NCBI GenBank assembly: GCA_015039465.1
Contig: MU130626.1
Coordinates: 214,147-278,146, forward strand
Direction: 5' to 3'
Length of the DNA: 64,000 bases
Origin: Phlegmacium glaucopus
Lineage: Eukaryota > Basidiomycota > Agaricomycetes > Agaricales > Cortinariaceae
Below the pieces are notes generated by a model that saw only the letters and a program-made list of their open reading frames with translations, made no database searches and had not been told where the DNA came from. Both the position numbers and the translations under genes were made by a program. Below are positions 1 to 11,030 of the stretch, in pieces; the first letter of the stretch is position 1, and every line of letters begins with the position of its first letter.

Positions 1-1100
1 TCTCATGTATCTGATTTGGTATAGATTTATTTCAAAGTAAAAAAACCACACTAGGAATAAAAAAAGGGATTCAAGTTGTCTGGTCGGGATTTACACCAGA
101 CACGCGGTGTAGTTTAATGGTATACACATGCAAGTTCAAGTTGTTACAAGTTGTAAATGATGGTACGGTGCTACGAGTCCGAGAAGGGTGGTGGTGGTGG
201 TGATGGTGAACGGGGGAGCGATGTTGGAGGAGGTGAGTGTTGGTGTTGTGGTTTACCCGTGCTCTTGCTGCTCAGCTGCTACCTACCGACCTTACCTGTT
301 GTTGTTCCTACCCACCGTTGCCTACTGTTGTTGTTACTACTACCGAGATGTGGAGAGTGACCCCACCATATAAAATAAAATAAAAATAAAGTGATATAAT
401 TAGAAAATTAATGATCGCTCTTACTACTGATTGTTGATCATTGTTGTTGCTACTGTACCGATTGTTGTCGTTGCTGCCGAGATGGGGGGATTGAGTCCCC
501 AAAAAACAAAACAAAACAAAATAAAGTGATATATGTTGTTGATTGTTACTACTGATCACTCTTGCTGCTGTGTCGATTGTTACTGTCGTTGCTACCGAGA
601 TGGGGGAACGATCCCCAAAAAAATAAAATGAAAACAAAATAAAGTGATATGATTAGAAAACGAGTTATCGAAGCTTACTGGTACCGTTGCTTGTTGTTGT
701 TACCGATTGTTGTTGGGTGGTGTTGTACGTTGCTGTTGTCTGCTGTTGTATACTACACTACTGTTACATGTTGTACACTGCTGTTGTATGCTGTGTATGT
801 TACGTTACTGTTGTATGCTACGCTGGGTTGCTACTGTATGCTACCCCTACTACATACAGTAACATACTACTGTGCATGCTGTATACTGCTGTTGTATCCC
901 ACTCCACATGTAGTAAACTACATACACCGTGTAACATACAGCAACATGTAGTAGCACCAACATACATAACGACCCCCCCTATAAATAAAGTTAAATAAAT
1001 AAGAGTAGTTGTCACTAATGATACCATCATAGTTCCATCATATCAGGTCTCATGTACTGAAAACATTGAACACATGGTAATTATTATTGAACCTAACAAA
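1..1100. repeat. low-complexity tract with three ~120-130 bp tandem units
   Basis: No gene is seen here. Around 340-395, 475-537 and 592-650 the same block recurs: an ACCGAGATG-type start, a short palindromic GGG/CCCC stretch, an A-rich run with AAATAAA, and AAAGTGATAT. Between the blocks lie degenerate TTGTTGTTGCTAC runs, and 649-960 is built of TGTTGTATGCTAC-like words. Short open frames in this tract are all biased, low-complexity translations and are not genes. Confidence 0.7.
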
Positions 1101-1627
1101 TAATGGTCCCTTTTGACTTTCGTCACTCCACGGACCATGTTACTGACATCGAGATCGAGTCTTCGGACCACGATACAAATGAGTCAACGAGACCATCAGT
1201 TATTTATGGTCTCGATACAGAACGATGACTATGGGGTCACCTACGATGGTCCTTGATGTCCTGGTACCGTCCGTCGATGGTTACCGATGACTATTCCCCT
1301 GAACAGATGAGCTGATAGTAATGTTGAATCTGATATATCGTGATGACTGAGTTCACCAAAGGGGGACTACATTGGAGTCAGAGCTTTAGTTTCTGACTCC
1401 ATGATTCATACTTTCACCACCACCCGTTGCGGACAGTGGACACTGTAGACCGAACCGTACACAGTGTGTACACAGTGTGAAGTCTTTCACTCTGTGACTG
1501 AAGGAGGAGACATGTTGTGAGGGTCTCCCCTCAAACTCAGTAGATATAGGTATCTTTATCCTACACTTAGTCTCTGTTATTTATTTTAAAATACTTACAC
1601 ACATTAACAAGGACCTACGTACAAAGG

Positions 1628-1845
1628 GGTCGGTTTAACTACCGACTTCGAAGATTCCTTATCTTGAGAAGTTGTTGAGTAAATACTCTAAACAAAACCA
1701 CTCTCTTATACGATATAAAAGCTAAGAATTGTCAAAAGTCCCTAATCTTAGTTTTTATATCGTATAAGAGAGTGGTTTTTTTTAGAGTATTTACTCAACA
1801 ACTTCTCAAGATAAGGAATCTTCGAAGTCGGTAGTTAAACTGACC
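1628..1845. repeat. long inverted repeat with ~100-bp arms
   Basis: The arm from 1628 to about 1727 is repeated as its reverse complement from about 1745 to 1845, with only a few mismatches and a spacer of roughly 17 bp. The outer ends read GGTCGGTTTAACTACC and GGTAGTTAAACTGACC. Transcription through it would give one long hairpin. It could be a fold-back transposon remnant or a small-RNA precursor; no coding is visible in it. Confidence 0.85.
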
Positions 1846-1899
1846 GTAACCGAACAATAGTGAGTAAAATAATCCGAGTTGTACATTTTAGTCTTCTAA

Positions 1900-2290
1900 A
1901 TTGAGGACTCTTTACAAATCCTATGTAGCATCTCGTAAATAATAGTGGTTCTACTCAATGTCTTTGATCAAATACTTCACAAGATATCCAACCTTCAGAG
2001 TTTGAAGTATTAAACACACTCTTAATCGACTTCTAGTGAGTAAACACTTCCCAACTTCCGTCTTATTGTTTTACATTGAGGACTCTTTATTATAATATGT
2101 ATCATCTCATTATAAACAGTGGTCATATCCAACGTCTTAGGTCAAAGACTCCTCAAGATATCCGACCTTCAGAGTTTTTAACGTTAAATCGTCCCTAAAC
2201 CCACCTCAAACGAGTTAACATCCTGAAATTCACACTTTATTTTATTATTTTGAGGACTCCTTACAAAAATTATGTGATATCTCCACAAAA
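1900..2290. repeat. diverged ~175-bp direct repeats (three starts)
   Basis: The motif TTGAGGACTCYTTA recurs at 1901, 2076 and 2250, spacing 175 and 174 bp. Each is followed by a related stretch ending in ATCTC-like sequence; the first two are also followed by AAGATATCC.ACCTTCAGAGTTT. The units are well diverged, so the array is old. Confidence 0.7.
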
Positions 2291-3100
2291 CCAGTGTATT
2301 TATCACATGTCAGAACAAATAAAAGGGTCATACTAGGTTATATCAATTCTTATCACCAAATATATGTAAGTCTACTGAGACTGGCTTCTGTGCAACATTT
2401 GCCTACTATGCCTATGGAAAGTAGCAGCACACTATGGGGTACTACAGATAATAGCAGCAACACTATGGGGTTCTACAGAGAATTCCTCTGCAGCTTGGTA
2501 GAGCTACCACAGCTACAGCCACTATGGATGAGCCCCCATGACTACTGTGTCGACATATTTAGTAAGCAAGCTACTGACGAAATATTTGATTCCTGATGTA
2601 GTAGTCCCTATTTTCACCATTCAACTTTAGTATTAACTATCAATAGTTGTACTAGCGGTTGACTTTGTTGACAAAATACCTTGCTGAATAATCAACAATT
2701 TTTTAAATATTCAAAGTAAAGCTCTGTATAGGTTTCATTATCAAAAGCTAAATGGCACCACTCATCCTTTTGCCAAGCTTAATGAATGAGTTATGCCCCA
2801 CATATTGAAATATAACAAGCAAATACGCTACGAAACCTATAAGCGCCCAAAACGGAAACGCCATCGTCTCCGTAAATACGTATGATTTCACCTTTATGAT
2901 TACCATTTGTTTTATTCGCAATGGCCTGCGGTGCATTCCACACCGTTGCCAATATACTTTTGATTTTGGCACAAGCATTGTGCTCTTATTTTCCTTACCA
3001 TTTATGTCTCGTTTTATTGTCTATTCATAGTCTAACTATTAGCAGGCACAAACAGAATGTGCCTGCTCATTTCATATATAAACCTTGTAGTTAATACGAG
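2290..3100. other. no supported gene
   Basis: AT-rich sequence with only short open frames. A 76-codon frame on the minus strand (2748-2978) has one hydrophobic stretch but no recognisable family, start context or neighbouring exon, so it is not called as a gene. Confidence 0.5.
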
Positions 3101-3104
3101 CTCA

Positions 3105-3527
3105 CTCAGTCGTTTACGCAGCAAACAACTGAGGAGAGCATAGCTTTATACTTTGTTCTTACAGTCTCTTATTATCTTTTACCTAGCTTCGTATTCTAGG
3201 TGTGTAGTATTAATAAATACTCAGTTGTTTGCGCAGAAAACAACTGAGCTTCATATTCTAGGAAATCCAACACCAGTGTTACACCACACCTTCTTGGTTT
3301 GAGGTTAATAGGAATATTGAGGCTTGAAGGGGGGGGAGCGAAGCCATCAAGAGTTTAAATGTGCTGTTGTGACAGCAACATCACACTTATCTGTATATTT
3401 CTAAATTTTGTTCATGGGGTTATAACAGTCCAGAACTCTGATGAGGTACATAAATAAGGTATAGTTGGATAACGACAGGATAACACAGTACATACCTCAG
3501 TTGATGTGTTCGGTGAATCAACTGAGG
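3105..3527. repeat. three hairpins with CTCAGTTG stems
   Basis: Three palindromes share the stem CTCAGTTG/CAACTGAG: 3105-3133 (one mismatch), 3220-3248 (perfect 11-bp arms around GCGCAG/A) and 3496-3527 (CCTCAGTTGAT ... ATCAACTGAGG). The first two also have nearly the same loop. Function is unknown. Confidence 0.65.
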
Positions 3528-3529
3528 GA

Positions 3530-4893
3530 AAGAAAGAAATAACGGGGAAAAATGAAACTATATACTCAGGCACCCTACTCACTATAGCTGGGTATCCATT
3601 GGTATCAGCAGAAGTAGCACTTGACTAGCATGTGCTAACACCACATGACGAGCACATATCACAACAGGGGTATGGCTTATAGGGGTTGGGATTTGATCAA
3701 TCAAAGGTTTGAGTCAATGTTCTAGTGTCATACAGGGAGTAAGAGAGAGCTGTTGGTTGTCAAGGCCAAGATTGTTGTATATACAAACTGTGTATTATCA
3801 GGAACTGTAAGTATTTTTCTCTTGGTTTTTCTTACTCATATTTCTTATCCTCCATTCTTGATTCATAATCCCCCAACCATTGCTAACATACATTACATTT
3901 GATATGTTTTGTAACCTCAGTTCCAAGTTCTCAGTATTGAGAACTTGGTCTTTACAACCTGGGCCTGCAAAATTGAACAGGTTGGCATCTATTTGTGCAG
4001 GTTTAGCCGGTCAGCCTCGGATCTCGGACTTTGGACTGTGAAGGCAATTGTACTTCAAAGTTCAAACTCAGCAGAAGTTGGCTGCCTGAGTCCAAGGGGT
4101 CTTTCATTCCACCAATGTCTCTAAACAAACAGGCATCATCTACAGAGCCCTAGGAATTCAGTTAAAAATTTGAACGACCCCATCCACCCACAACTGCATG
4201 TCCCTGGATCAGCATTAAAATACAAGTCTTGGGGTTACATTGGATATGCAGACAAGTGAGCTCCCTAATAGTATTGTAAGATATTTGTTCAACACTTGAT
4301 CTGACAGAACTCGGATCTGCCATGCTGAAGGCAACAGCCCACTAGTCTGAGGTTCATACAATATTACTTTTATTATCATAGCTTGGACTTATGATATTCT
4401 AGTTTATCCCATTCTATAGGTATAGATTACCTGAAATATAGTCTTTTATTCCAAGACTGAGTCTATCTTGTTCTATGAGATGACATCAAGCATACACTGG
4501 TGCATTTGACAATGTGACTGAGTCTTTTTTTTTTAGTTTAGTTTTTTTTATATCTTTGTCTTTGAGTGAAAGGAAAGTTGAGACCATAGCACTTACATGA
4601 GGGAGTTCAGAGACCAAACATGTACAAAAAATGGGTACAACATTTCAGAGCTTTTAAGAGGTTTAGACATGAATGAAATTGTATTGTATTTATTTGTGTT
4701 ATACCATGATGTTGTAAAACAACAAATGTTGAATTTAGACCCAGGAGAAACCTTGCCTTACAGCAAGGTAATATCTTTCTATAGGTACAACTTAAATAAA
4801 TACAGTCTTTGATTTCGAGACTGAGTTGTATATCTTTCTAAGTTTCTATATGGCCAGCTAGAAATAGTTTTAACCCCCAGCCACCTCCAGCCA
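3530..4893. other. no supported gene
   Basis: Intergenic, low in CpG, with no open frame above about 70 codons that resembles a protein. It directly precedes the first F2 LTR-like element. Confidence 0.5.
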
Positions 4894-5463
4894 TGTTAAG
4901 TTCAAGAACTCTATTCCAGAGTATCAGATGGAGTTTGATTGGAATGGAACCACAGAACAGAAAAGAACTCTAGCCTCAGTGTATGTGCTGTGCTACCCTA
5001 AACCTTTGTGTCCTAATTTTGGAGTAAGAACGGAACAGAGTGGAACCGGAAGTTGCAGGAACTTAGAGGAAGAATAGGAGGAAACTAGGTTGATATTCGA
5101 ACTGAGGAAAACATACAAGTTTCAAGTACTTAAATAATAAAAGGAATAGCAACCGAAATATAAAAGATAAATATAAAGTGCTGCGTTCTGCTCCTGGAAA
5201 GTCCTGCATTCTTGGGTATATAATCCATAGCGGGTGTGCTGACTGATAATGGGAAAGTGATGACAAAGAAATAGTTGTTGTGGTGAAGATGTGGTATTGG
5301 GTTTGGAGTATCATCAGAAGAGCCAGAATGATACAGAGAAGTCTCAGGGTTGGACATAGGAGGAGTAGATCTGGAAACAAGGGAAGGTACTGGAACAGTG
5401 TATGGAGTACTGGAGACAACTCTGACGGAGCTGGACTGGAGTCACATATAACGGAATGTAACA
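4894..5463 (+). mobile_element. F2 LTR-like element (solo), 570 bp
   Basis: The ends are TGTTAAGTTC and GGAATGTAACA, flanked by the exact 5-bp duplication AGCCA (4889-4893 and 5464-5468). It carries no coding capacity. The same family occurs at 9987-10567 (same orientation) and 48608-49187 (opposite). TG...CA ends, 5-bp TSD and length fit a solo LTR of a retrotransposon. Orientation is relative only. Confidence 0.85.
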
Positions 5464-5825
5464 AGCCACTCAGGAGGGGACAGGGGACAAGTGTCCAGTT
5501 TTGGCCACATCCACAAGGCCAGGGACAGGGGATGGCCAAATTGATCAAAATGGTACAGTATTGTTGAGTTGTACCTATAGAAATAAGTAACTACTAAATG
5601 TAAGTCTTTACAGTACAACAAAAGGATATAAAAGACTGAGACAATACCATACAAAACATGAAAAGATATATAATGAATTCTTCATACCAGGAGAATAATG
5701 GTCAGGAACAGTTACACAAGGTGATCAAAAGATGAGGGAATGAATGATAAAATAATAATGCATAATTGATATTATTGTTAGGGCAACTGCAGTACTGACT
5801 TAGTCAGACTAGCAGGGGATCCAAA

Positions 5826-6080
5826 TGTTGGAATATTTTGTTCTAATCACATCATATCACACCACCTTGCATCATTGTGAGCAAGCGGATACTGACCAAT
5901 AGCAGAATGGACTCATAGCATAGCCATGTTTTCCTTTTGTATAAATACTTATGCCTTTAGGGATGGATTCTCTATTGTTTTTATCAAATACATAGCATAT
6001 CCCCACTCTAGCTCAGTGCCTACTGTGTTTAAGTCACCCTGCTAGCTTTGTTCATCAAACTGATATCTGAATTTTCAACA
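5826..6080. mobile_element. 255-bp solo LTR-like insertion inside F1
   Basis: The ends are TGTTGGAATA and TTTTCAACA, flanked by exact 5-bp copies of CCAAA (5821-5825 and 6081-6085). It contains a TATAAATA box-like motif. Removing it restores the F1 sequence seen in other copies. Confidence 0.85.
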
Positions 6081-6179
6081 CCAAAAGTTAATAATATTAA
6101 ATAATATTATAAGTGATAGGCTACATCTAACTCACCTAGCAGGGGATCCAAAAGAGGAAAGGATAAGGATCCCTGCTAG

Positions 6180-6605
6180 TGTTAGAAATGTCAAGTTCAC
6201 TCTGGGTAGATAAGCTGATAAGAGAGAATAATGCCAGTGATCATAGATAAGAGTTTATTTTTGCTATCTCCATTCTACATGTATAAATATTAGTTAGTGA
6301 CTAGAGTAGTTCTTTAGTCAAATAAATAGTGTTTTCTGGTAAACTGCCAATCATCTTAAGCCTCCATTTTATTGTCACTCTCAATGTTTAAACCTGTTAT
6401 TCACCTGAACCATACATATGTTGAATATTTTCGAGCATTAGAAAAGCTCTTCCTGATTAGGAATGATTAGTAAGCACAATAGGATATGAGTAGCAGCAGT
6501 ACTGTAACCATTTTACTCACTTGTTTGCAAGGTGCTTGACCCACACTGGCCAAATGTGAATGTTATTATCAACTACTTCATTACTGAGTCTGATAAATTC
6601 CATCA
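6180..6605 (+). mobile_element. 426-bp solo LTR-like insertion inside F1
   Basis: It starts TGTTAGAAATG and ends AATTCCATCA, flanked by exact GCTAG copies (6175-6179 and 6606-6610). Its last ~187 bp (from 6419) match 52146-52331 in reverse orientation. That second copy has its own GGGAC duplication, so the 187-bp part may be a mobile unit by itself. Confidence 0.8.
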
Positions 6606-6978
6606 GCTAGGAATCCTAGGATGGGGATGTATTTAAGTACTAATATGGACATAACAGAGAATATGTAAATAAATAAAGAAATGGCATGATGATAAAAGAT
6701 AATAAAATGGTGTCATGTGAAAATAAGGATGAAGTCAAATCAGGATTGGGATTGGGACTGGGACTGATCAGGATTTGGGAGTTGAGCTGGTTGGTCTGGG
6801 TTCAGGTTGAACAAGGATGGAAAGGGGTAGGAATGGGTAGGGTCAAGTTTGTTGATGAGGTGGAACGTACAAAGTCAGAGTCAGGCCTAAGTTCAGGAGT
6901 TGGATCAGGACCATCTCTGGGAGTTGGATTGGGACTGTGTTTGGGAGGTTGGATTGGGACCATGTTCAAGATTGGGAC

Positions 6979-7399
6979 TGTTAGGGCAACTGCGACACCA
7001 ACTTAGTCAAGGTATGGCTAACTCACCTAGCAGGGGATCCTGAAAGGAAAAGATAGGGATCCCTGCTAAGGTGAGGAGGTATTTAAGTACAGACATGGAC
7101 ATAATGGACATATAAAAATAAATGAATAAATGATATGAGAATAAAATAATAAAAGTGGTGTCATATGAAAAGTGATGAAATAATAAGATAATAGTGTAAG
7201 GTTGTAAGTTTGGTTTGGGTTGGGCCTGATTGGGTTCAGGCAAGGAATCAGGTTCATTGATGAGGTGGAATGTAGATACTTGAGAGTTGAGTTGGGAGTG
7301 GGTTCAAAGTTGGGAGTGGGTTCAGGTTTGGGACTGAGATTGGGTTTGGGCCTGATTGGGAGTTCAGGAGTTGGGCTTGAAATTGAGTGTCCCCTAACA
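6979..7399 (+). mobile_element. F1 LTR-like element nested in another F1 copy
   Basis: A complete 421-bp F1 (TGTTAGGGCAACTG to CCCCTAACA) is flanked by exact GGGAC copies at 6974-6978 and 7400-7404. The tail of the outer F1 continues immediately after the second GGGAC and ends with its own CCCCTAACA at 7450. Confidence 0.88.
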
Positions 7400-7450
7400 G
7401 GGACCAATCAGGACTTGGTAGTTGGGTAAGAAATCAGGTGTCCCCTAACA

Positions 7451-8202
7451 ATATTTTATATACAGTTTTCTTATTCAACAAATGTGTCTATAAATGGGTT
7501 TTTCCTCTAACACAATGCAGCACCAGCAGTGGGGCTAAGGTTAAAGGTATAGTAAATCTCAAAAATTGACTGAAATGAACATTCTAGGCTCCAGCTCACC
7601 AGTACAAGCATGTTAACAACACCCTCCACTTGGTTAAGACCCAGGGTTAGTCTTAGTGTTAAGGTTGATGTTAAGGTTAGTGTTAAGTTAGGGTTGAATC
7701 AAAGACATGTACCCCCTGCATGGGAGCACATGAGGTAACTAATAGTAGGGTATTTTTTGTTTAAACCCAGCCTGCCAGAGGGCCAATGTGCCCTCTGTCA
7801 ACATTAACCAATAAAGTGAATTCCTATTGAAATATTGACTATCATTGGCAGAGGACCCACTGGCCTTGGCCCTTTGGGAATTTCTAGCTTGTTAAATTTT
7901 TTTGATAATTTTAGAAAATTCATTTACAATGTTGTAGCCATTTTCTTAAGAGTGACTGGCTTAACTGTGGCTACACCAGGTAGTTGAGGGACCATATCCT
8001 TACTTATCCTATTTAGGAGTGTGTCATCTTAGTATATCCTCCCTTTACCCAATTGATTGTTTCTATCTTTCTGGACTTCCAGCCCTATATGATTCAGTTT
8101 ATAAAAGAGACCTTATATAGCTAGGAAGACTCTAGTGGGATTTTACACCTGTCACTTGAGACTATCCCCATGATGACTCTCTCCTCAGTCTTTACTCTTT
8201 GG

Positions 8203-8239
<37 letters not shown>

Positions 8240-8770
8240 GTAATTATTTCACAGCTGGAACTAGATAGAATCAATATCTTTTGGCTATTAATAATGATTT
8301 TTGTATATAAGAAATATCACTCACAGTCTCAACTTCTACTAGAAGTTGAGACTACCGTACCATTTAAATTAGTTTGTCCATCATGCATCACAGAGCCTTT
8401 TGTTGTGGACAAAATTGAGTGTTTGTCCCTGGTCACATTGGGAGTGGCACCATTCTGAAAAACCTCAAAATTCAAAATTAAGTATTTACAGAGACTTTGA
8501 GGAGACAAAGCCTGATAACAGTGATAAGTATCTGGATGATTTATTTTTACCTTGACCAAAATTTAGGATATGTCACAGGTCACTATGCCTTTGGATGGAG
8601 GTGAAATATTTAATAAAATTGGACATTTTACTAATATTATTGTAGAAAATATAAATCATAACAGAATTTAATGTTCTTTGGCTTATTTTGAAGCTCTTAT
8701 TTAAATAAACAAATTTTTCTGATATAATAATGTATATTTTTGTGCAGAAAACTGGTTGAAGACTGAGGTC
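7451..8770. other. no supported gene; GTTAAG-rich tract and TC microsatellite
   Basis: 7640-7700 is rich in GGTTAG/GTTAAG words, a degenerate telomere-like composition but not a true TTAGGG array. About 8205-8235 is a (TC)n microsatellite. No protein-like open frame is present. Confidence 0.55.
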
Positions 8771-9502
8771 TTTACTCTCCCCCACAGATTCCAAGCAGAT
8801 TCTGCTTGGACCTGCTTGGACCTGCCTGGATTCCACTTGAAATCTGCTTGGACTGGTAGGAATGGATTCTTAGAGTGAACTCGGCCAAATTTCAATTTGA
8901 CTTGGACTCATTCCAACCATATTCCAATCAGTCTGAGCACATTCTGAGTGTAATCTGAGCATATTCTGAGCATATTCCCAGGTGGATCCTAGCACAGAAT
9001 TAACACAGAATTCAATTATATTATTTTAAAAATATTTAAAATTCTATCATGATATTATATTACAATTTACAGCTGGTGTAGCCATCAGAATAATGTATTT
9101 CATTTAGGTTGCAAGTTGATTATGTGACTGCATGTGACTACATGGGACAAGTGCAAAATTGTCTAAGTTTATTGCCAGTTCATCACCACCTAGGATGCCC
9201 ACAGACTCAAATCACAGTTATTGTTGTTTGGGCACTAGGTGTGTTTTTTTTTCCCTTAATTTTAAAACTATTTTTTAACTGGAAAATTGAATAATAAATA
9301 AAACAAAAAATTAAATTGGTAGAGATGTACATTAATTTATTTGAAAACATTTGCAATCTACTCAGAATATGCTTGGAATATCAACTTGGAGTGAGCTAGG
9401 AATGAGCTAGGAATCTGACTTGTGTATAATTTTTTTTACTTGGACTCTGCTCAGATCTGCTTGGATTCTGCTTGGATTCTGCTTAGACCCACTTGGACCA
9501 TA
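8771..9502. mobile_element. F4 TIR element with CTTGGA subterminal repeats (truncated)
   Basis: The left end TTTACTCTCCCCCACA (8771-8786) is the inverted match, 15 of 16, of the end at 52870-52885. Both edges carry arrays of ~10-bp words such as TCTGCTTGGA (8787-8860 and 9365-9500), as often seen in subterminal regions of DNA transposons. The core (9055-9160) matches 51000-51070. The right TIR is missing, and an F1 element sits at that side. Confidence 0.65.
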
Positions 9503-9556
9503 TGTTAGGGGACACCCAATTTTCAACCAAACACCAACTCCCGATCAGGCCTGAAC

Positions 9557-10573
9557 TGTTACAACTTTGAATGGTTCAGATGACTCTGACCATAGACAGT
9601 CGTATAAAGATGAGTTCATCGTTCAAAGTGAGCTCAAAAGAGTATCAAGAGAATTGTCTCAAGGAATTGTCTTAGGAGTTTGAGGGAGATCAAGATAGAA
9701 AAGTGGGTATGATTCTCAAGAACTAGCTAGAGAATACATCTGGAGTAAATATGGTATTTATAGTAAATAAACGAGTCATCCATAGTATGAGTCATCCACA
9801 AGTAAGGAGTGAGTCGTAAGTAAAAATAAAGTGACTCATGCAATGAGTCATATGCATGTAGATGAAATGATGAAAAGAGCAAGGTAAACATATGTAAATG
9901 GAAATAAAAAGAGTATGCATAATGTGTGTAGGTGAAAGGGCATCATGTTTGGTGGAGTTAAAGAAAAAGGAAATAAAGTTCATAACTGTTAAGTTTAAAA
10001 CAAAGAAGTCACGTCGGAGTTACTCCGGAACGGACGGAACGGAACCGGAACAGTAACCTGGAAAGGACGTTGGCCTCAGCGTGTGTGCTGTGCCGCCCAG
10101 CTCCTATGGTGTCCTGATTTCGGAACGGAAGAAGAAGTAATAAGACGGAAGACCTCAGTGACTTAGAGGACAAACAAGAGGAGGAAACAAAGTTGATATT
10201 CGAACTAAGGGAAAACATACAAGTTCGAGTACTTTAAATATAAAAGGAATTGCAACCGAAATATAAAATATAAATATAAGTGCTGCGTTCTGCTCCCGGA
10301 AAAGGTCCTGCATTCTTGGGTGAATAATCCATGGCTGGTGTGCTGACTGATAGTGGGAAAGTGATGACAAAGGAATAGTTGTTATGACGAAGGTGTGGTA
10401 AGGGGTTTGGGATATCGTCGGAAGAGTCGGAATGATACGGAGAAGTCTAGGAGTCGGACGTAGGAGGAGTAGAGTCGGAGACAAGGGAAAGTACTGGAAC
10501 GGAGTACGGACTACCGGAAACAACTCCGTCGGAGTCGGACCGGAGTAACGTGTGACGGAATGTAACAATAACA
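9557..10573 (+). mobile_element. F3 LTR-like element, itself interrupted by F2
   Basis: It starts TGTTACAACTTTGAA and ends TTCATAACA once the inner element is removed. Exact TGAAC copies lie at 9552-9556 and 10574-10578. A second, uninterrupted F3 copy is at 50427-50828. Confidence 0.9.
9987..10567 (+). mobile_element. F2 LTR-like element nested in F3
   Basis: It starts TGTTAAGTTT and ends GGAATGTAACA, flanked by exact ATAAC copies (9982-9986 and 10568-10572). It landed 6 bp from the end of F3, which makes the F3 terminus hard to see without the peel-back. Confidence 0.9.
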
Positions 10574-11030
10574 TGAACCCTACCCCAGTCCCAACTCTGA
10601 ACTATCTCCCAATTCTACTCTGGAATCAAGACCTGACTGTGACTTGGTACATCCCACCTCACCAACAACATTGACCTGAACCCAAACCGACCAATTCAAC
10701 TCCTGAATATCAATCAGTCCAACTCCTGATCCAATTTCAACTTCTCATTTTATTATTTCATTTTATCTTCACATGACACCATTTTTATTATCTTTATTAT
10801 CACACCATTTCTTTATTTATTTACATATCTCCATTATGTCCATATTAGTACTTAAATACCCCGCCATCCTAGCAGGGATCCCTATCCTTTCCTCTTTGGA
10901 TCCCCTGCTAGGTGAGTTGATGTAACCTACTACTTATAAATATTATTAACTTTGGATCCCCTGCTAGTCTGACTAAGTCAGTACCACAGTTGCCCTAACA
11001 CCATATCCATAAGTCATCCATCCTGTGATG

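Larger units (their letters stand above)
5776..7450 (+). mobile_element. F1 LTR-like element carrying three nested insertions
   Basis: It starts TGTTAGGGCAACTG and ends GTGTCCCCTAACA. After removing the inserts at 5826-6080, 6180-6605 and 6979-7399, each with one TSD copy, about 558 bp of continuous F1 sequence remains. F1 contains a TATTTAAG TATA-like box followed by AATAAA motifs, which suggests that this strand is sense. The outermost TSD is not clear (ATTAT versus ATATT). Confidence 0.85.
9503..11000 (-). mobile_element. F1 LTR-like element, interrupted by F3
   Basis: On the minus strand it runs from TGTTAGGGCAACTG (at 11000) to GGTGTCCCCTAACA (at 9503), flanked by exact CCATA copies (9498-9502 and 11001-11005). 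About 1.0 kb of foreign sequence (9557-10573) interrupts it. It ends 31 bp past the 3' end of the NLR1 coding region. Confidence 0.9.

Noticed and set aside
7640..7700. Possible interstitial telomere repeat
   Set aside because: Words are GTTAAG/GGTTAG mixtures without a regular TTAGGG period.
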